Shown: positions 17,622 to 26,762, counted from the stretch's first letter. The stretch is 39,156 bases of DNA from Nanobdellati archaeon (GCA_015520605.1 WAPT01000019.1:1-39156), one strand, 5' to 3'. The notes: generated by a model from the letters alone, not told the origin. Program-made: numbers and translations.

Positions 17622-17636
17622 GTTTAAAAAAGTATA
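17622..17636 (+). promoter_or_regulatory. Promoter region of the A-ATPase operon
   Basis: GTTTAAAAAAGTATAT is the only good TATA-like run upstream of atpH. It would give a leader of about 30 nt, and the atpH ATG is preceded by GGTGGT at a 5-nt spacing, consistent with a leadered mRNA. The 112-130 bp spacer is shared with the divergent AbrB-PhoU gene. Confidence 0.45.
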
Positions 17637-17685
17637 TGTTGAGACTCTCTATGTCCTTTTATTTCTTTTCAGTCGGTGGTAAAAT

Positions 17686-18003
17686 ATGCAGGACGTGCTT
17701 TTAAAGATCCGGGAGGCTGAGGAAAAAGCAAAGAAAATCGTGGAGGAGGCTGAAAAGAAAAAGGAAAAGATAATTTTGGACGCCAAAGAAGAGGCGGAAA
17801 CACTTTTAATCAAAAAACAGGAGGAATTAAAAGCTGAGAGGGATGAAATACTTAAGGAGTTTGAGAAGAAGCTCAAAAAGAAAAAGGAAAAGATAATAAA
17901 AAATGCAAGGAAAGAAGCAGAACTTCTCGAGAAAAAATACTTCAAGGTGAAGGAGAGGGCAATGAAAAAAGCGCTTCAAGCTTTCCTCGAGGCTTACGTG
18001 TGA
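17686..18003 (+). CDS. atpH: A-type ATP synthase subunit H
   Basis: Small stalk subunit of the archaeal ATP synthase that pairs with subunit E to form the peripheral stator. The 105-aa sequence is almost entirely a Lys/Glu-rich coiled coil (AEEKAKKIVEEAEKKKEKI) of about 75 residues with a short C-terminal helix. This length and composition, together with the position directly before atpI, identify it. GGTGGT precedes the ATG by 5 nt, a good ribosome-binding site. It is the first gene of the nine-gene operon; atpI begins 6 nt after its stop. Confidence 0.88.
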   Translation: MQDVLLKIREAEEKAKKIVEEAEKKKEKIILDAKEEAETLLIKKQEELKAERDEILKEFEKKLKKKKEKIIKNARKEAELLEKKYFKVKERAMKKALQAFLEAYV

Positions 18004-18009
18004 TGTTCT

Positions 18010-19872
18010 ATGCTCCGCACGGAAAGGATGTACAAGGTAACCATAGCATGCGCGAAAAAGTACATGGAGGAAGTCATAGAAAGTCTTTACAACCTCGGAT
18101 GCCTTCATATAAAAGAGTATGAAATGACCGATAGTTTCTTCGACATAGGGAAACCATTTGAAAGGGCTGAACGTATCTCGAAACTTCTACTGAAGTTGCG
18201 CAATCTTCTCAACACACTTTCCGCGGTTGAGAACTGTGATCACAAGAAAAAAGGAGAGTTCAAAACCTTCGTCGAGCTGGAAGAGTGGTGCGATAAGCTT
18301 GCCGAGCGTGTTGATGGGCTGAACCTTCGCATCAAGGAGCTGGAGGACGAGATGTCAAAGATAAGATCACAGCTCCAGCAGCTCCAGCTGATCGAGAAAC
18401 TTGGTTTAAATCCACGCGAGCTATGGGATTACGAGACGATAGAGTGGAGAATTGTGCACACAAGGAACAAGGAACTTTTAAGCAATCTCCAAAAAAACAG
18501 GGAGAAGTTTGTTGAGCTCCGTGTTACCGAACACGAGAAGGGGTGGCTCATTGCCACATTCTACAAGAAGGAAAACAGGAGGGATGTGGAGAAAATCCTT
18601 GCAAGATATGATCACAGAATTGTGGATGTTTCGGATATTAGTAATCTTGATGTTTCGGTTGCCGAACTCAGAAAGAAACTTCTTCGAGAAAAAGAAGAGT
18701 TGCGCAGCCAAATTGAGAAGCTCAAAAGAGAACTGAAAAAACTCGCCACGGAATCCACACCCGTGCTTCGGTACTGGATCAATGTCCTTCAGGAAGAGGC
18801 GGAAAAAGCAGAAGCGCCTCTGAAGTTTGCATCCAGCGAGAACGCTTTCATAATCTCTGGATGGGTTCCAAAGAAAAACTCGGAAATACTCAGAAAAAGT
18901 CTTGAAAAGATAACTAACGGAAAGGTATTCATTAGATTTGATGAAATTGATGAACGGAAAGAGGATGCCCCCGTAAAGTTCGCTCATCCTAAAGGAGTAG
19001 ATAATTTCCAGGCGTTGATGGAAATGTACTCCTTCCCCAAATACAGTGAAATAGATCCCACACTCTTTGTCGCGATAACATTTCCTATTTACTTCGGATT
19101 TATTTTGGGTGATGTTGGTTATGGTCTTGCGTGCCTTTTTGCTTTTCTCCTTATAAAGAAAAAAATGCCACAACTCAAAAAAATTGTCAATGTTTTCATT
19201 TTCAGCGCTGTGGTAACGATCTTCTTTGGTTTCATCTATGGTGAGTTCTTCGGAATGAACGAAATTATGGGGTTCAGACTTCCGACCCTGATACACAGAG
19301 TACATGATACCATGACGCTACTGTATCTGGCGGTGGCGATAGGTATTGTACATGTGAACCTCGGCTTCATACTTGGTGCCATCAATGAGTACAGGCTCTA
19401 CGGGATCAAAAAAGCATTGCTGGAAAAGATAAGCTGGATCCTAATTGAAGTTGGTGCCGTGCTGTGGTATTCATCCTCCAAATCTTACATCTCCCTGCCG
19501 TGGGAACTCGGCGCTTCAGTAACAATTATCTCGGTTTTAATGCTTGCTGTGGGGGAGGGTATTAAGGGTGTGGTTGAGCTTCCGACCCTCTTCAGTCACA
19601 CTTTGTCATATGCACGATTGATGGGTGCTGGCGTTGCATCAGCTGGCTTGGCCATGGTTATAAACTCTACTGCCACCGGCTTTGTCGCCAAAGGCCCAGT
19701 CTACATAATTTTTGCGATAATGCTTGTTGTCTTCGGTCACATATTCAACATAATGCTTGGGATACTCGAGGGGTTCCTCCATTCCATTAGGCTTAACTAT
19801 GTGGAGTTTTTCACAAAGTTTTTCATCGGTGGTGGTTTTCCTTATAATCCCTTTGGGAGAAAAAAGGAATGA
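18010..19872 (+). CDS. atpI: A-type ATP synthase subunit I (membrane subunit a)
   Basis: Membrane stator subunit that carries the half-channels for ion flow against the K ring. The N-terminal cytoplasmic half (about 1-340) is helical with coiled-coil arms (LNLRIKELEDEMSKIRSQL and EELRSQIEKLKRELKKL). The C-terminal half has several transmembrane helices starting at about 350 (TLFVAITFPIYFGFILGDVGYG) and includes the conserved FSHTLSYARLMGAGVASAGLAMV and FNIMLGILEGFLHSIRLNYVEFF segments. The length of 620 aa is slightly short for the family. ATG 18010 gives the usual MLRTERMYKV opening; ATG 18028 with GGAAAGG in front is an alternative. A 275-aa reverse-strand ORF inside it is a shadow. Confidence 0.95.
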   Translation: MLRTERMYKVTIACAKKYMEEVIESLYNLGCLHIKEYEMTDSFFDIGKPFERAERISKLLLKLRNLLNTLSAVENCDHKKKGEFKTFVELEEWCDKLAERVDGLNLRIKELEDEMSKIRSQLQQLQLIEKLGLNPRELWDYETIEWRIVHTRNKELLSNLQKNREKFVELRVTEHEKGWLIATFYKKENRRDVEKILARYDHRIVDVSDISNLDVSVAELRKKLLREKEELRSQIEKLKRELKKLATESTPVLRYWINVLQEEAEKAEAPLKFASSENAFIISGWVPKKNSEILRKSLEKITNGKVFIRFDEIDERKEDAPVKFAHPKGVDNFQALMEMYSFPKYSEIDPTLFVAITFPIYFGFILGDVGYGLACLFAFLLIKKKMPQLKKIVNVFIFSAVVTIFFGFIYGEFFGMNEIMGFRLPTLIHRVHDTMTLLYLAVAIGIVHVNLGFILGAINEYRLYGIKKALLEKISWILIEVGAVLWYSSSKSYISLPWELGASVTIISVLMLAVGEGIKGVVELPTLFSHTLSYARLMGAGVASAGLAMVINSTATGFVAKGPVYIIFAIMLVVFGHIFNIMLGILEGFLHSIRLNYVEFFTKFFIGGGFPYNPFGRKKE

Positions 19873-19883
19873 GGTGAGGTTGA

Positions 19884-20108
19884 ATGGTAGGGGATGTTGG
19901 TCTCATAGCCATAGGTGCAGGACTTGCTATTGGACTTGGAGCTATAGGTGCAGGACTTGCCGAAGCAAACATAGGAGCTGCGGCAGTAGGAGCGTTTACA
20001 GAAAAAGAAGATCTGTTTGTAAAAGGCCTTATCATGACGGTGATTCCAGAAACACTTGTGATATTCGGGATGGTGATAGCGATAATGCTGATGCGTCTTG
20101 CACACTGA
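19884..20108 (+). CDS. atpK: A-type ATP synthase subunit K (c-ring proteolipid)
   Basis: Proteolipid of the rotor ring that carries the ions. At 74 aa it is a single two-helix hairpin: TM1 (about 5-35, Gly/Ala rich) and TM2 (about 46-70). TM2 contains the ion-binding carboxylate Glu56 in VIPETLVIFG, followed by Thr57 as in Na+-binding rings. TM1 has Glu27 (GAGLAEAN) where Na+-type rings usually have Gln, giving a possible two-carboxylate site. A 17-nt direct repeat (19911-19927 and 19944-19960) encodes the duplicated IGAGLA motif. GAGGTGA upstream is a strong ribosome-binding site, fitting the high stoichiometry needed. Confidence 0.95.
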   Translation: MVGDVGLIAIGAGLAIGLGAIGAGLAEANIGAAAVGAFTEKEDLFVKGLIMTVIPETLVIFGMVIAIMLMRLAH

Positions 20109-20151
20109 CAAACTCCTGAGCTTTTTAATATCTTGAAACTGGGGGTAAACA

Positions 20152-20706
20152 ATGTCAGCTGATGGTGTGGTGGAGGAAATATTGAGCTCAGCGAGGGAAA
20201 AAGCATCCGCCATTTTAAGAGATGCAAAAAAAGAGGCGAGAGAAATAATAAAGAGAGCAGAGGGGGAAGCAAAGCAGTACGAGGAAAGCTTCAAAGCGGA
20301 AACGGAGAAAATCCTCGAGGAAATAGAGAAAAGCGAGATAGCATCGGCAAAACTCGAGGCATCCAAGATAAAGATGAACACGAAAAAGAGAATCATAGAG
20401 GACTTTCTGAACAGTGTGCTTGAAGAAATAACGTCACTTAAAGAGAAAGAAGATTTGCTCAAGAGTCTCGCAGAGAAGGTAAAGGGAGAAATAGAGGTCG
20501 GTAGAATTTACTGTAATGAAGAGGAGAAAAAAATCATCAGGAAGCTCTTTCCGAAAGCAAAGATATCCTGTGTAGTGTGCAAAGGTGGCTTCATCGCCGA
20601 GAGCAGGGACGGAGAGGTATCCATAGATCTTACTTATGAAACTCTCCTGAGAAACATAAAAAGGAAGATACTAAAGATACTGGAAAAAGAACTTGAGTCC
20701 GCGTGA
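20152..20706 (+). CDS. atpE: A-type ATP synthase subunit E
   Basis: Peripheral stalk subunit that partners with H. The N-terminal two-thirds is an Ala/Lys/Glu coiled coil (AREKASAILRDAKKEAREIIKRAEGEAK), and the C-terminal domain contains GGFIAESRDGEVSIDLTYETLL, diagnostic for V/A-type E subunits (usual G..... G.i.v.nT...R). The length of 184 aa is typical. GGGGGT lies 5 nt before the ATG. The 43-bp gap after atpK contains CTTTTTAATATC centred about 25 bp upstream of this ATG, which could be an internal promoter or a partial terminator that raises atpK relative to the rest; I cannot decide from sequence. Confidence 0.93.
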   Translation: MSADGVVEEILSSAREKASAILRDAKKEAREIIKRAEGEAKQYEESFKAETEKILEEIEKSEIASAKLEASKIKMNTKKRIIEDFLNSVLEEITSLKEKEDLLKSLAEKVKGEIEVGRIYCNEEEKKIIRKLFPKAKISCVVCKGGFIAESRDGEVSIDLTYETLLRNIKRKILKILEKELESA

Positions 20707-20711
20707 GCATC

Positions 20712-21779
20712 ATGCAACCCATAGACATCTTGGGCAGGATAAGCTTTGGAAAGTACCCCTATCTTGCAGCAAGGATGCGAGCAATGAAAAGCAAGTTGCT
20801 CACAAGGATTGACTACGAAAAGATTTTAAAGATGGACCTCTACACAATGGCGAAGTTTTTAGAAGAAAGGGGTTACTCCATCGACGAGGAAATCATAAGG
20901 GGGGGTTTTAAGGTTGAAGATGTGATTGAACTTGCTGCAAATGAAAGCCTTGAGTCCTGCTTCAGAAAGCTTCTGTTCATTACAGCCGGACAGACAAGAA
21001 AAATAATTCTTGCTTACGTGGTGAGGTACGATATTGAGAACATAAAAACATTGCTGAGAGGAAAGCTCGCGGAGGAGAGCGTTGAAAACCTTAGAAATCT
21101 CTGGATTTGTGGGGGTCTTCTATCGAAGGAGAAACTCGAGGAGTTATACATGCTTGACGATATCCATGAGATCTTCAGAAGGGTCAAATTACTCAAGATA
21201 GACCGAGAACTTAAAGAAGCGATAGACACTTTCAATACACAAGAAAGAGTTGATGTGCTGGAAAATGTTATTGACAAGAGGTACTTCAACTTCCTCCTCA
21301 AATACTCACAAAAACTTCAAAAAGACGGAAAAACACTTCTCCAGTTAATAAAAATTAGGTTCGATGTGCTTAACCTCAGAACCCTATACAGACTCAAAAG
21401 AGAGGGCGCTGGAAAGGAAGAAATAATGAAGTGGGTTTATCCTTCGGGATTGAAGCTGAAGATGAGAGATATAGAGCGGCTGGCCGCAGCACCCGATTTA
21501 AAAGCTCTGCATGAGATGGTACTGAACACCCCCTATGGAACGGTTCTGGACGGTGTTGATATTTCCGAATCTCTTATCGAGGTCGAGCTGAGACTTGATA
21601 CATATCTTCTCAACTTCGCCTCAACACTCATGCACACAAACCCCATCTCGATAGTACCCGTGATCGCTTACCTCATGATGAAGGAAGCTGAGACGAGCAA
21701 TATAAAGCTAATAGCAAGGGGAAAGGCGAGAGGCGTAAATGAAGAGTTCATAAAGAAATACTTGGTGATTTATTCATGA
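20712..21779 (+). CDS. atpC: A-type ATP synthase subunit C
   Basis: Socket-like subunit (homologous to V-ATPase d) that couples the central shaft to the K ring. The sequence shows the family pattern ISFGKYPYLAARMRAMKSKLL at the start, then VVRYDIENIKTLLRGKL and IRFDVLNLRTLYRLKREG. At the C-terminus it has FASTLMHTNPISIVPVIAYLMMKEAETSN..ARGKA, which is well conserved. The ORF track uses GTG 20703, overlapping the atpE stop; ATG 20712 fits the family start better, with GTGAGC just upstream as a weak ribosome-binding site. About 355 aa, standard length. The stop overlaps atpF as ATGA. Confidence 0.94.
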   Translation: MQPIDILGRISFGKYPYLAARMRAMKSKLLTRIDYEKILKMDLYTMAKFLEERGYSIDEEIIRGGFKVEDVIELAANESLESCFRKLLFITAGQTRKIILAYVVRYDIENIKTLLRGKLAEESVENLRNLWICGGLLSKEKLEELYMLDDIHEIFRRVKLLKIDRELKEAIDTFNTQERVDVLENVIDKRYFNFLLKYSQKLQKDGKTLLQLIKIRFDVLNLRTLYRLKREGAGKEEIMKWVYPSGLKLKMRDIERLAAAPDLKALHEMVLNTPYGTVLDGVDISESLIEVELRLDTYLLNFASTLMHTNPISIVPVIAYLMMKEAETSNIKLIARGKARGVNEEFIKKYLVIYS

Positions 21780-22096
21780 CATTCGGAAAGGTTTATGTTG
21801 TGGGTACTCCGGAATTCACGCTCGGATTCAGACTTGCGGGTGTGAAGGATGTTATTGAGACACCCCCCGAGGACACGGAAACTTTCGAAAAGGTCATAGA
21901 AGAGATCATTAACAAAGGGGATGCAGCTCTCATAATCACGACCGAGGAGGAGTTTAGAAAGCTGCCAAAAAGGAAAAGAGAAATACTGGAAAAACTTACC
22001 GCGCCCATAATCATACCTCTATCTGAGGGGGAGATAAGCACAGAAGCCCTCAGAAAAAGAATCATAGAGGTGGTCGGAGTAGACCTCTTTAGGTGA
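21776..22096 (+). CDS. atpF: A-type ATP synthase subunit F
   Basis: Central-shaft accessory subunit. The 106-aa protein has the compact alpha/beta fold of the family: KVYVVGTPEFTLGFRLAGVKDV, then DAALIITTEEEFRKLP and PIIIPLSEGE. Its ATG overlaps the atpC stop (ATGA), so it is translationally coupled. atpA follows after 29 nt, with AGAGGTGG as ribosome-binding site. Confidence 0.94.
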   Translation: MTFGKVYVVGTPEFTLGFRLAGVKDVIETPPEDTETFEKVIEEIINKGDAALIITTEEEFRKLPKRKREILEKLTAPIIIPLSEGEISTEALRKRIIEVVGVDLFR

Positions 22097-22125
22097 GACC
22101 ACAATCTTAGAAGAGGTGGTTTTTC

Positions 22126-23874
22126 ATGGCAGGTAAAAATGTTGGCTTGATCTATAGGGTTGCCGGCCCTGTGGTTGTAGCTAAAAACATGCAAGCAAAG
22201 ATGTACGATGTGGTTAGGGTAGGATATGAGAGGCTTATGGGTGAGGTCATTCAGATAAGTGGGGATAAGGTTGTCATTCAGGTTTATGAGGACACCACAG
22301 GCATTAAGCCAGGAGAGCCTGTTGAAAACACAGGAAAGCCTTTGACGGTCACACTTGGACCAGGACTTCTTGCTAACATCTACGATGGTGTGCAACGCCC
22401 TCTTAGTGTGTTGAAGGAGAAAGCAGGCGATTTTATAACGAGAGGTATAGAAGCATTTGCTTTGGATGAAGAGAAGAAGTGGGATTTTGTGGCGACCAAA
22501 AAGAAGAATGAGTATGTTAGACCTGGAGATATCATAGGCTATGTGGTGGAGTTCAACACCCAGCACAGGATAATGATACCTCCAGACTACAGAGGAGGGA
22601 AGATAGTCGAAATAAAATCCGGGAAATTTACCGTCAATGATGTTGTTTGCAGGCTTGATAATGGGGAAGAAATAAAGCTGTGTCACGAGTGGCCGATAAG
22701 GAAGCCACGCCCTTACAGGAAGAAGCTGAAGCCGGAAGTACCCCTAATAACTGGGCAGAGGATTTTAGATGCGCTCTTTCCGCTTACGAAAGGAGGCACT
22801 GCTGCAATACCCGGCCCATTCGGAGCCGGAAAGACCGTGACACAGCAGACTCTTGCCAAGTTCAGCGATGCCGACATAGTGGTCTATATCGGGTGTGGAG
22901 AGCGTGGAAATGAAATGACTGAGGTACTGGAAGAGTTCCCGCAGCTTGAAGATCCGAGAACCGGAAGACCTCTGATGGAAAGGACAGTGCTGATAGCTAA
23001 CACATCAAACATGCCTGTCGCAGCAAGAGAAGCATCCATATACACTGGTATAACCATAGCTGAGTACTACAGGGATATGGGTTATGATGTTGCTCTTATG
23101 GCCGATTCCACATCAAGATGGGCTGAGGCGATGAGAGAAATTTCCAGCAGGCTTGAAGAAATGCCGGGGGAAGAGGGTTATCCCGCTTATCTTCCCGCAA
23201 GGCTTGCTGAGTTTTACGAGAGAGCAGGCAGGGTCGTGCCTCTGGGTACAGATGAGGTGGGGTCTGTGACCATAATCGGAGCCGTATCCCCTCCTGGTGG
23301 AGACTTCAGCGAGCCTGTAACACAGAACACACTTAGGGTTGTTAAGGTTTTCTGGGCTCTGGATGCCAAGCTCGCTCACCGAAGACACTTCCCGGCAATA
23401 AACTGGCTTACATCTTATTCGCTTTACCTTGACACACTTGAACCTTGGTTTGCTGAAAAAATAGCGAGCGACTGGATGGAGCAGGTGAAGAAAGCTATGG
23501 AGATCCTGCAGGAGGAGGAGAAACTGCAGGAGATTGTGCAACTCGTTGGTAGTGATGCCCTTCCTCCAAGGGAAAGGGTAATTCTTGAAGTCGCGAGGAT
23601 GCTGAGAGAGTCGTTCCTTCAGCAGAATGCATTCCATGAAATTGACAGGTACTGCCCACCACAGAAAACCTATAGGTTGTTGAAGCTCATACTGCGCTAC
23701 GATACTCTCGCGAAGCATGCCCTCGAAAACAATGTGCTCGTTGAGGACATACTGAATGTTAAAGCAAAGAGGAAGATAGCGGAGCTTAAATTCGTAAAAG
23801 AATACGAGAAGGCTATGGATGAGATTGAGAAGGAGATGGAGGAGGAGTTCGAAGCTTTGGTAAGGGGTGAGTGA
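22126..23874 (+). CDS. atpA: A-type ATP synthase catalytic subunit A
   Basis: Catalytic nucleotide-binding subunit of the A1 head. Walker A is GPFGAGKT at 230-237, preceded by the A-specific non-homologous insert (about 115-190) between the N-terminal beta barrel and the nucleotide-binding domain. Conserved [28 protein letters not shown] and [11 protein letters not shown] segments are present. The length of 582 aa means no intein at the Walker A site, where some archaea carry one. AGAGGTGG stands at ribosome-binding distance. The stop overlaps the region just before atpB. Confidence 0.98.
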   Translation: MAGKNVGLIYRVAGPVVVAKNMQAKMYDVVRVGYERLMGEVIQISGDKVVIQVYEDTTGIKPGEPVENTGKPLTVTLGPGLLANIYDGVQRPLSVLKEKAGDFITRGIEAFALDEEKKWDFVATKKKNEYVRPGDIIGYVVEFNTQHRIMIPPDYRGGKIVEIKSGKFTVNDVVCRLDNGEEIKLCHEWPIRKPRPYRKKLKPEVPLITGQRILDALFPLTKGGTAAIPGPFGAGKTVTQQTLAKFSDADIVVYIGCGERGNEMTEVLEEFPQLEDPRTGRPLMERTVLIANTSNMPVAAREASIYTGITIAEYYRDMGYDVALMADSTSRWAEAMREISSRLEEMPGEEGYPAYLPARLAEFYERAGRVVPLGTDEVGSVTIIGAVSPPGGDFSEPVTQNTLRVVKVFWALDAKLAHRRHFPAINWLTSYSLYLDTLEPWFAEKIASDWMEQVKKAMEILQEEEKLQEIVQLVGSDALPPRERVILEVARMLRESFLQQNAFHEIDRYCPPQKTYRLLKLILRYDTLAKHALENNVLVEDILNVKAKRKIAELKFVKEYEKAMDEIEKEMEEEFEALVRGE

Positions 23875-23876
23875 TC

Positions 23877-25298
23877 ATGGCCAAAGATGTTGCGAAGCTC
23901 AAGGAATACAAAACGATAGAAAGAATCGCGGGTCCCTTGGTTTTTGTCAAGAAAGTTAAGGATGTGGCTTACGGAGAGGTAGTGGAGGTCATACTTGCAA
24001 ATGGCGAGAGGAGATTAGGACAAGTTTTGGATAGCTCCGAGGATGTAGTGGTGGTGCAGGTTTTTGAGGGAACAAGCGGAATGGATAAGGAGAACACAAA
24101 GGTGCGTTTCACGGGAGAGGTGATAAAACTTCCAGTCTCTATAGAGATGCTCGGAAGGATTTTCAACGGTAGAGGAGAGCCAATAGACGGCGGACCAGAA
24201 ATCGTGCCGGAAAAGGAGATGGACATAATTGGAAGTGCCATAAATCCTTACTGTAGGGCTCCACCATCAGAGTTCATACAGACGGGAATCTCAGCTATAG
24301 ATGGCATGAACACTCTGGTTAGGGGGCAGAAACTGCCTATATTCAGCGGGTCTGGGCTCCCTCACAACGAAATAGCACTTCAGATAGCAAGACAGGCCAA
24401 GGTCGTTGGTGAAGATGAGAAGTTTGCCGTCGTTTTTGCAGCAATGGGTATAACTCACGAGGAGGCGCAGCGCTTCATCGACGAGTTTGAGGAAACAGGA
24501 GCTCTTGAGAGAGCTGTGGTATTTCTTAACCTTGCTGATGATCCTGCAGTTGAGAGACTCCTCACACCGAGAATAGCTCTCACAACGGCGGAATTTCTGG
24601 CCTTTGATAAGGACATGCACGTGCTGGTTATCCTCACCGACATGACCAACTATTGCGAGAGCCTTCGTGAGATCTCAGCCGCAAGAGAGGAGGTGCCTGG
24701 CAGGAGAGGTTACCCGGGTTACATGTACACAGACCTCGCGACAATTTATGAAAGGGCGGGGAGGATTAAGGGTAAGAAAGGGAGCATAACCCAGATCCAG
24801 ATCCTCACCATGCCGGGAGATGATATTACCCACCCCATCCCAGACCTGACCGGTTACATCACTGAGGGACAGATTGTGTTGAGCAGAGAGCTTCACCGCA
24901 GGGGAATATACCCGCCCATAGATGTTCTGCCGTCCCTTTCAAGGCTTATGAATGCAGGGATAGGGGAGGGAAAAACAAGGGCGGATCACAAACAGGTCTC
25001 AGACCAGCTCTATGCACTCTATGCAGAGGGCAGAGATTTGCGCGGATTGGTTGCCATTGTTGGTGAAGAAGCTTTATCCGAAAGGGATAAGCTCGTGCTA
25101 AGGTTTGCAGAGCGCTTTGAAAAGGAGTTCGTGCAGCAAGACAAGCACGAGGATAGAAGCATCGAGAAAACTCTGGAAATAGCATGGAGTCTGCTATCCA
25201 TGCTGCCGGAGGATGAACTGACAAGAGTATCGCCCGCGTTCAGGAAGAAATACTACAAGGGTAGAACTAAGAAAGAGAAAAAAGAAGAGAAGGGATGA
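23877..25298 (+). CDS. atpB: A-type ATP synthase subunit B
   Basis: Non-catalytic nucleotide-binding subunit of the A1 head. The P-loop position reads [19 protein letters not shown], degenerate as expected for B, with [13 protein letters not shown] before it and [34 protein letters not shown] after it. The ORF track starts at GTG 23871 overlapping the atpA stop; I prefer ATG 23877, which has GGGGTGA 6 nt upstream and gives the usual [21 protein letters not shown] opening. The C-terminal Lys/Glu-rich tail is usual. About 473 aa. Confidence 0.97.
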   Translation: MAKDVAKLKEYKTIERIAGPLVFVKKVKDVAYGEVVEVILANGERRLGQVLDSSEDVVVVQVFEGTSGMDKENTKVRFTGEVIKLPVSIEMLGRIFNGRGEPIDGGPEIVPEKEMDIIGSAINPYCRAPPSEFIQTGISAIDGMNTLVRGQKLPIFSGSGLPHNEIALQIARQAKVVGEDEKFAVVFAAMGITHEEAQRFIDEFEETGALERAVVFLNLADDPAVERLLTPRIALTTAEFLAFDKDMHVLVILTDMTNYCESLREISAAREEVPGRRGYPGYMYTDLATIYERAGRIKGKKGSITQIQILTMPGDDITHPIPDLTGYITEGQIVLSRELHRRGIYPPIDVLPSLSRLMNAGIGEGKTRADHKQVSDQLYALYAEGRDLRGLVAIVGEEALSERDKLVLRFAERFEKEFVQQDKHEDRSIEKTLEIAWSLLSMLPEDELTRVSPAFRKKYYKGRTKKEKKEEKG

Positions 25299-25333
25299 TA
25301 CACAACAAAAATTAATCAAGGTGTGTAACTCCC

Positions 25334-25960
25334 ATGCTTGATGTGAAACCAACGAGATCGGAGCTGCTCAATCTGAAAAAGAAAATACAGCTTGCAAAGT
25401 CAGGACACAAGCTACTCAAGAAAAAAAGAGACGGCATGATAATGGAATTTTTCCGCGTACTGGAAGAGGCAAGGGAGGTGATGAAAGAGACAGCAGAACT
25501 TTACAAAGTGGCAAGAGAGCGACTGATTCTTGCAGAGGTTACTGAGGGTGCGACGAAATTAAGATCCATTTCCTTAGCTGTTCGACCTTTTCCGCCCGTT
25601 AAGCTCACGACATCCAACCTGATGGGAGTTAAGGTATCGCGCATTGAAGTGGAAGGCGGAGAATTACATATGCTGGAGAGAGGTGTCGGACTGTTGAGCA
25701 CGAAGGCGAAGATAGATGAGGCCTCATATTACTACAGGTTGTTGGTGGAAAAACTAGTGAAATACGCTGAATACGTTTCATCCATCCAGAAATTACTGGA
25801 TGAAATAGAAAAAACAAAAAGAAAGGTTAACGCACTTGAATACAACATAATCCCACGATTAGAAGATGCGGCTAACTTCGTCAGACAGAGACTTGAAGAG
25901 ATGGAAAGAGAAAATGTTTTCAGATTGAAAAAAGTAAAGAGTAAGAAGCGGAGAGCATAA
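25334..25960 (+). CDS. atpD: A-type ATP synthase subunit D
   Basis: Central rotor shaft subunit. The 208-aa helical protein has the hallmark start VKPTRSELLNLKKKIQLAKSGHKLLKKKRD and the C-terminal coiled coil EIEKTKRKVNALEYNIIPRLEDAANFVRQRLEEMERE. AAGGTG precedes the ATG by about 9 nt. It is the last gene of the operon; the convergent regulator gene ends 5 bp beyond its stop, leaving no obvious terminator between them. Confidence 0.96.
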   Translation: MLDVKPTRSELLNLKKKIQLAKSGHKLLKKKRDGMIMEFFRVLEEAREVMKETAELYKVARERLILAEVTEGATKLRSISLAVRPFPPVKLTTSNLMGVKVSRIEVEGGELHMLERGVGLLSTKAKIDEASYYYRLLVEKLVKYAEYVSSIQKLLDEIEKTKRKVNALEYNIIPRLEDAANFVRQRLEEMERENVFRLKKVKSKKRRA

Positions 25961-25965
25961 TCGTT

Positions 25966-26184
25966 TCACTTTCTCTCCTTAAGTTTCCAGTAAACTTTCT
26001 TGCTTTCTCCGATCCTCGCTATCCTGTATTCGCAATCTATCTTCCCAGCATCCTTGAGTCTGTAACAGTGCGTGTTCGCGGTGCTCCAGCTTATCCCCAA
26101 CTTCTTTGCTATTTGGTATGTGGTGAGCGGTTCTTTCGCTTCTTTCAGCACTCTAATTATAGCGTTATCTATGCTTTCGGGCAT
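25966..26184 (-). CDS. Small winged-helix transcriptional regulator
   Basis: A 72-aa DNA-binding protein consisting of little more than one winged helix: VLKEAKEPLTTYQIAKKLGISWSTANTHCYRL forms the helix-turn-helix and ESKKVYWKL the wing strand. I shorten the track ORF to ATG 26184 (MPESIDNAI), because a GTTTATATCT TATA box lies 31 bp upstream of it and the longer start would run through the promoter. A perfect palindrome TCTCGACGTATCGAGA overlaps the end of that TATA box and precedes the start codon, suggesting autorepression. It is divergent from feoA and convergent with atpD. It could control feoAB or act globally; the sequence does not tell. Confidence 0.8.
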   Translation of the reverse strand: MPESIDNAIIRVLKEAKEPLTTYQIAKKLGISWSTANTHCYRLKDAGKIDCEYRIARIGESKKVYWKLKERK

Positions 26185-26197
26185 GAAAAAACACCAT

Positions 26198-26213
26198 TCT
26201 CGACGTATCGAGA
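26198..26213. promoter_or_regulatory. Palindromic operator candidate in front of the winged-helix gene
   Basis: TCTCGA-CGTA-TCGAGA, a perfect 6-bp inverted repeat with a 4-bp centre. It overlaps the proximal end of the minus-strand TATA box and ends 13 bp before the start codon, the classical place for an archaeal repressor. Confidence 0.6.
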
Positions 26214-26220
26214 TATAAAC
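26211..26220 (-). promoter_or_regulatory. TATA box for the winged-helix gene
   Basis: Minus-strand GTTTATATCT centred about 31 bp before ATG 26184. Confidence 0.5.
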
Positions 26221-26546
26221 CTGATTCAAAATAAGACCACAACCTCTATATAAAGATTTCGGTTTTGAATAGTTGATTTATTGATGTTCTTACTTTTATT
26301 TTTTCCTTCCGACAAAAATACCCGTAAAACACATCTCCTTTATAATAAAATAAAACCTGCTTATCACAATACCTTAACTAATGTGATCTATATATTCGGA
26401 TAAAATACGCAACTAAGCATCTGTTTTCGAATCTCATGAACTAAGCAAGTTTGATTTCAAAAAAATATTTTAAACTATTCTTCTTTCTTGTTTCACGACT
26501 TTCCCTGTGGGTGATTTATTTTAAAGTTTTTCATTAAGGTAAGTTT
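26221..26546. other. AT-rich intergenic region between regulator and feoA
   Basis: More than 300 bp without a credible gene. It contains several TATA-like runs (CTCTATATAAAG, CCTTTATAATAAAAT, AAAATATTTTAAAC) and a direct repeat AACTAAGCA at 26411 and 26439 of uncertain meaning. It probably holds the divergent promoters and possible iron-responsive elements; I see no known riboswitch or RNA gene. Confidence 0.5.
26515..26526 (+). promoter_or_regulatory. TATA box for feoA
   Basis: TTTATTTTAAAG centred 26 bp before the feoA ATG. An AAGGT motif 6-10 nt before the ATG could still act as a ribosome-binding site. Confidence 0.5.
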
Positions 26547-26762
26547 ATGGAAACATTAGTAAATAAACGACCTGGGGTGTATGTTGTTAAAGACGTTTTA
26601 GGAGGCTATTGGTGTAAACAGAAACTTTATGAACTTGGCATATGTCCTGGAAAAGAAATAAAATTAATAACTTTTTGGCATAAAGGAGCGGTGTTGATTA
26701 GGGTTGAAAATACTAAAATAGCACTTGGTAGGCGCATGGCCAGTAAGATAATTGTGGAATGA
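26547..26762 (+). CDS. feoA: Ferrous iron transport protein A
   Basis: Small cytoplasmic SH3-like protein that supports FeoB-mediated Fe2+ uptake. The 71-aa sequence fits FeoA: a beta-rich start, the conserved KLYELGICPGKEIKLIT stretch (usual L..lG..pG..v.v), and VLIRVENTKIALGRRMASKI at the end. It sits 175 bp upstream of feoB on the same strand. Codons here are markedly AT-rich (TTA, ATA, AAA) compared with the ATPase operon, as in feoB. Confidence 0.9.
   Translation: METLVNKRPGVYVVKDVLGGYWCKQKLYELGICPGKEIKLITFWHKGAVLIRVENTKIALGRRMASKIIVE

Noticed and set aside
18478-19305. 275-aa minus-strand ORF
   Set aside because: Entirely inside atpI on the other strand, low-complexity aromatic/Lys composition, no start signal; shadow of atpI.
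21793-22686. 297-aa minus-strand ORF
   Set aside because: Antisense to atpF and atpA, which are unmistakable; no ribosome-binding site or TATA box.
26411-26447. Direct repeat AACTAAGCA upstream of feoA
   Set aside because: Only two 9-bp copies 28 bp apart in AT-rich DNA with no symmetry; too weak to call an operator.
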